Positions 63,380-64,000 of a stretch of 64,000 nucleotides of DNA are shown here, piece after piece. Source of the stretch: Streptomyces luomodiensis. Lineage in GTDB: Bacteria; Actinomycetota; Actinomycetes; Streptomycetales; Streptomycetaceae. The position numbers and the translations under genes were made by a program. Location of the stretch: positions 9,980,494 through 10,044,493 of the forward strand of contig NZ_CP117522.1 of the NCBI RefSeq assembly GCF_031679605.1. Reading direction: 5' to 3'. Position 1 is the stretch's first letter. The number at the start of each line of letters is the position of its first letter. Below the pieces are notes generated by a model. That model saw nothing but the letters and a program-made list of their open reading frames with translations. It was not told the DNA's origin and searched no databases.

Positions 63380-63720
63380 CAGAGCGGTCCCATGGAGGGC
63401 CTGTGCGGGAACCCGGTTCGCGTCGTCGAGGCCGGCGAGTTCCTCGCGGACGATGCCTTCCGCCGTACGGGCGCCGTACGATGGGGTCGGCAGATCACCT
63501 GGCGACGGCGCGTCGGCCCGCCGATGCGGAGGTCCTCGGATCTCCCACGGGGATATTTTTTTGCCGGGGTCGGGGCCGCACGCCGTCGCGGTTCCAGGGC
63601 TGGTGCGGGCGGATGAAGGGGCCGGATCACCTGGGGCTTGCCCAGGGCCAGTGCGGCCAGCAGTGTGCCCGTCCCGCCCGCGCTCACCACCACGTCCACC
63701 GAGGGCATGCAGAGTCGCGG
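63380..63720 (-). pseudogene. Glycosyltransferase (macrolide/UGT-like) C-terminal fragment
   Basis: The donor-binding segment is clear: SVDVVVSAGGTGTLLAALAL then GKPQVIRPLHPPAPA, as in UDP-sugar or dTDP-sugar macrolide-type glycosyltransferases. Later pieces are in other frames: WNRDGVR, and TAEGIVREELAGLDDANRV. At least two frameshifts, one near a TTTTTTT run at 63546-63552. The N-terminal acceptor domain is not recognisable. 63721-64000 holds no recognised gene. Confidence 0.6.
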
Positions 63721-64000
63721 GCAGCGGTATTTTTTTACGGAAACAAAGGGCCGGGACACGGCCGTGGACCTTTGTCGCCCGCGGGGCTCTCGTCGACGTT
63801 TCGGGGAAACTTTCGCCAGGGTTCCCGGACCGTGGGCGAGTAACGGACACACGGGCGCTCGACGATCGGACCGACACAGCGTACCCCATCGCGGGCGGGG
63901 CTCCTGCCACCGGAGGTGCCGGAAAGTCAAACCAGCGGCGAACCCGGGGTCCGTCGGGTCCGGGGCAGGGCGCGCGTCCCCACCGTCCGTTGATGCTGTG

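Noticed and set aside
63800..64000. Streptomyces telomere at the right edge
   Set aside because: No array of telomeric palindromes or a recognisable terminal motif; the sequence looks like ordinary degenerate coding DNA.
1..64000. tRNA, rRNA genes and CRISPR arrays
   Set aside because: None recognised by eye on either strand; a dedicated tRNA scan and repeat finder would be needed to exclude them formally.

Overview
The window is very GC-rich actinobacterial DNA, almost certainly Streptomyces or a close relative. Many starts are GTG or TTG, stop/start overlaps of the GTGA or ATGA type are frequent, and most recognisable families are Streptomyces ones. A telomere-binding and terminal-protein gene pair (tap-tpg, 42.4-44.6 kb) points to a linear replicon: a chromosome arm or a linear plasmid. 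No telomere-like palindrome array was seen at either edge, so the window appears internal to that replicon.

Layout. 0-10.8 kb is a scrap-yard of mobile elements: an IS30 transposase cut by the window edge, a rarA N-terminal stub, two YjbR-like genes, an AraC regulator facing a frameshifted zinc-independent oxidoreductase, an esterase stub cut by an IS5-family element, IS5 and IS4 remnants, and a decayed Tn5053-like transposon (end repeats, tniA C-terminus, tniB with a 7-bp duplication, and a DnaB-N-domain gene). 10.8-16.3 kb holds a large membrane protein, a DUF4145 protein, a ribbon-helix-helix regulator with paired palindromic operators, and small hypothetical genes. 16.3-18.9 kb is again debris: a second copy of the transposon-end repeat, a broken OLD-family nuclease, and WD40 and methyltransferase stubs.

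18.9-35.4 kb is the most interesting part. Leftward genes run from a Tn7-like transposition module (TniQ, TnsA-like, TnsB, TnsC, plus a second PD-(D/E)XK nuclease with zinc-binding cysteines) through a PLD-like protein into a separate-looking operon with a three-helix Pycsar-effector-like membrane protein, a Crp/Fnr protein, a class III nucleotide cyclase, a large NTPase-like protein and two small genes. A divergent SF2 helicase with helicase-associated repeats starts within 250 bp of tniQ. I infer a mobile, possibly defence-bearing module.

35.4-44.6 kb carries an IS701 scrap, a small membrane protein/sigma factor/DUF742 operon, two hypothetical genes, an XRE-STAND-Sel1 protein and tap-tpg. 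44.6-53.2 kb has a DUF6283 gene whose 3' half is duplicated 5.5 kb away, rhodanese and CsoR stubs, a broken integrase-like gene, a SLATT/DUF4231-type membrane protein with a duplicated N-terminal module, and a mosaic of IS701, IS5 and helicase fragments. 53.2-60.2 kb has a small P-loop kinase, an XRE-NACHT-LRR protein (bacterial NLR-like) and a tyrosine recombinase with a zinc-ribbon partner. 60.5-62.8 kb is an intact MBL-fold/SDR operon divergent from a MarR regulator with clear operators. The last 1.2 kb is degenerate, with a glycosyltransferase stub and odd homopolymer runs.

Overall the window reads as a subtelomeric or plasmid accessory region enriched in nucleotide-signalling, STAND and membrane-effector genes typical of anti-phage conflict systems. 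Many genes carry single-base indels, often in homopolymers, so decay and sequencing error cannot be fully separated.
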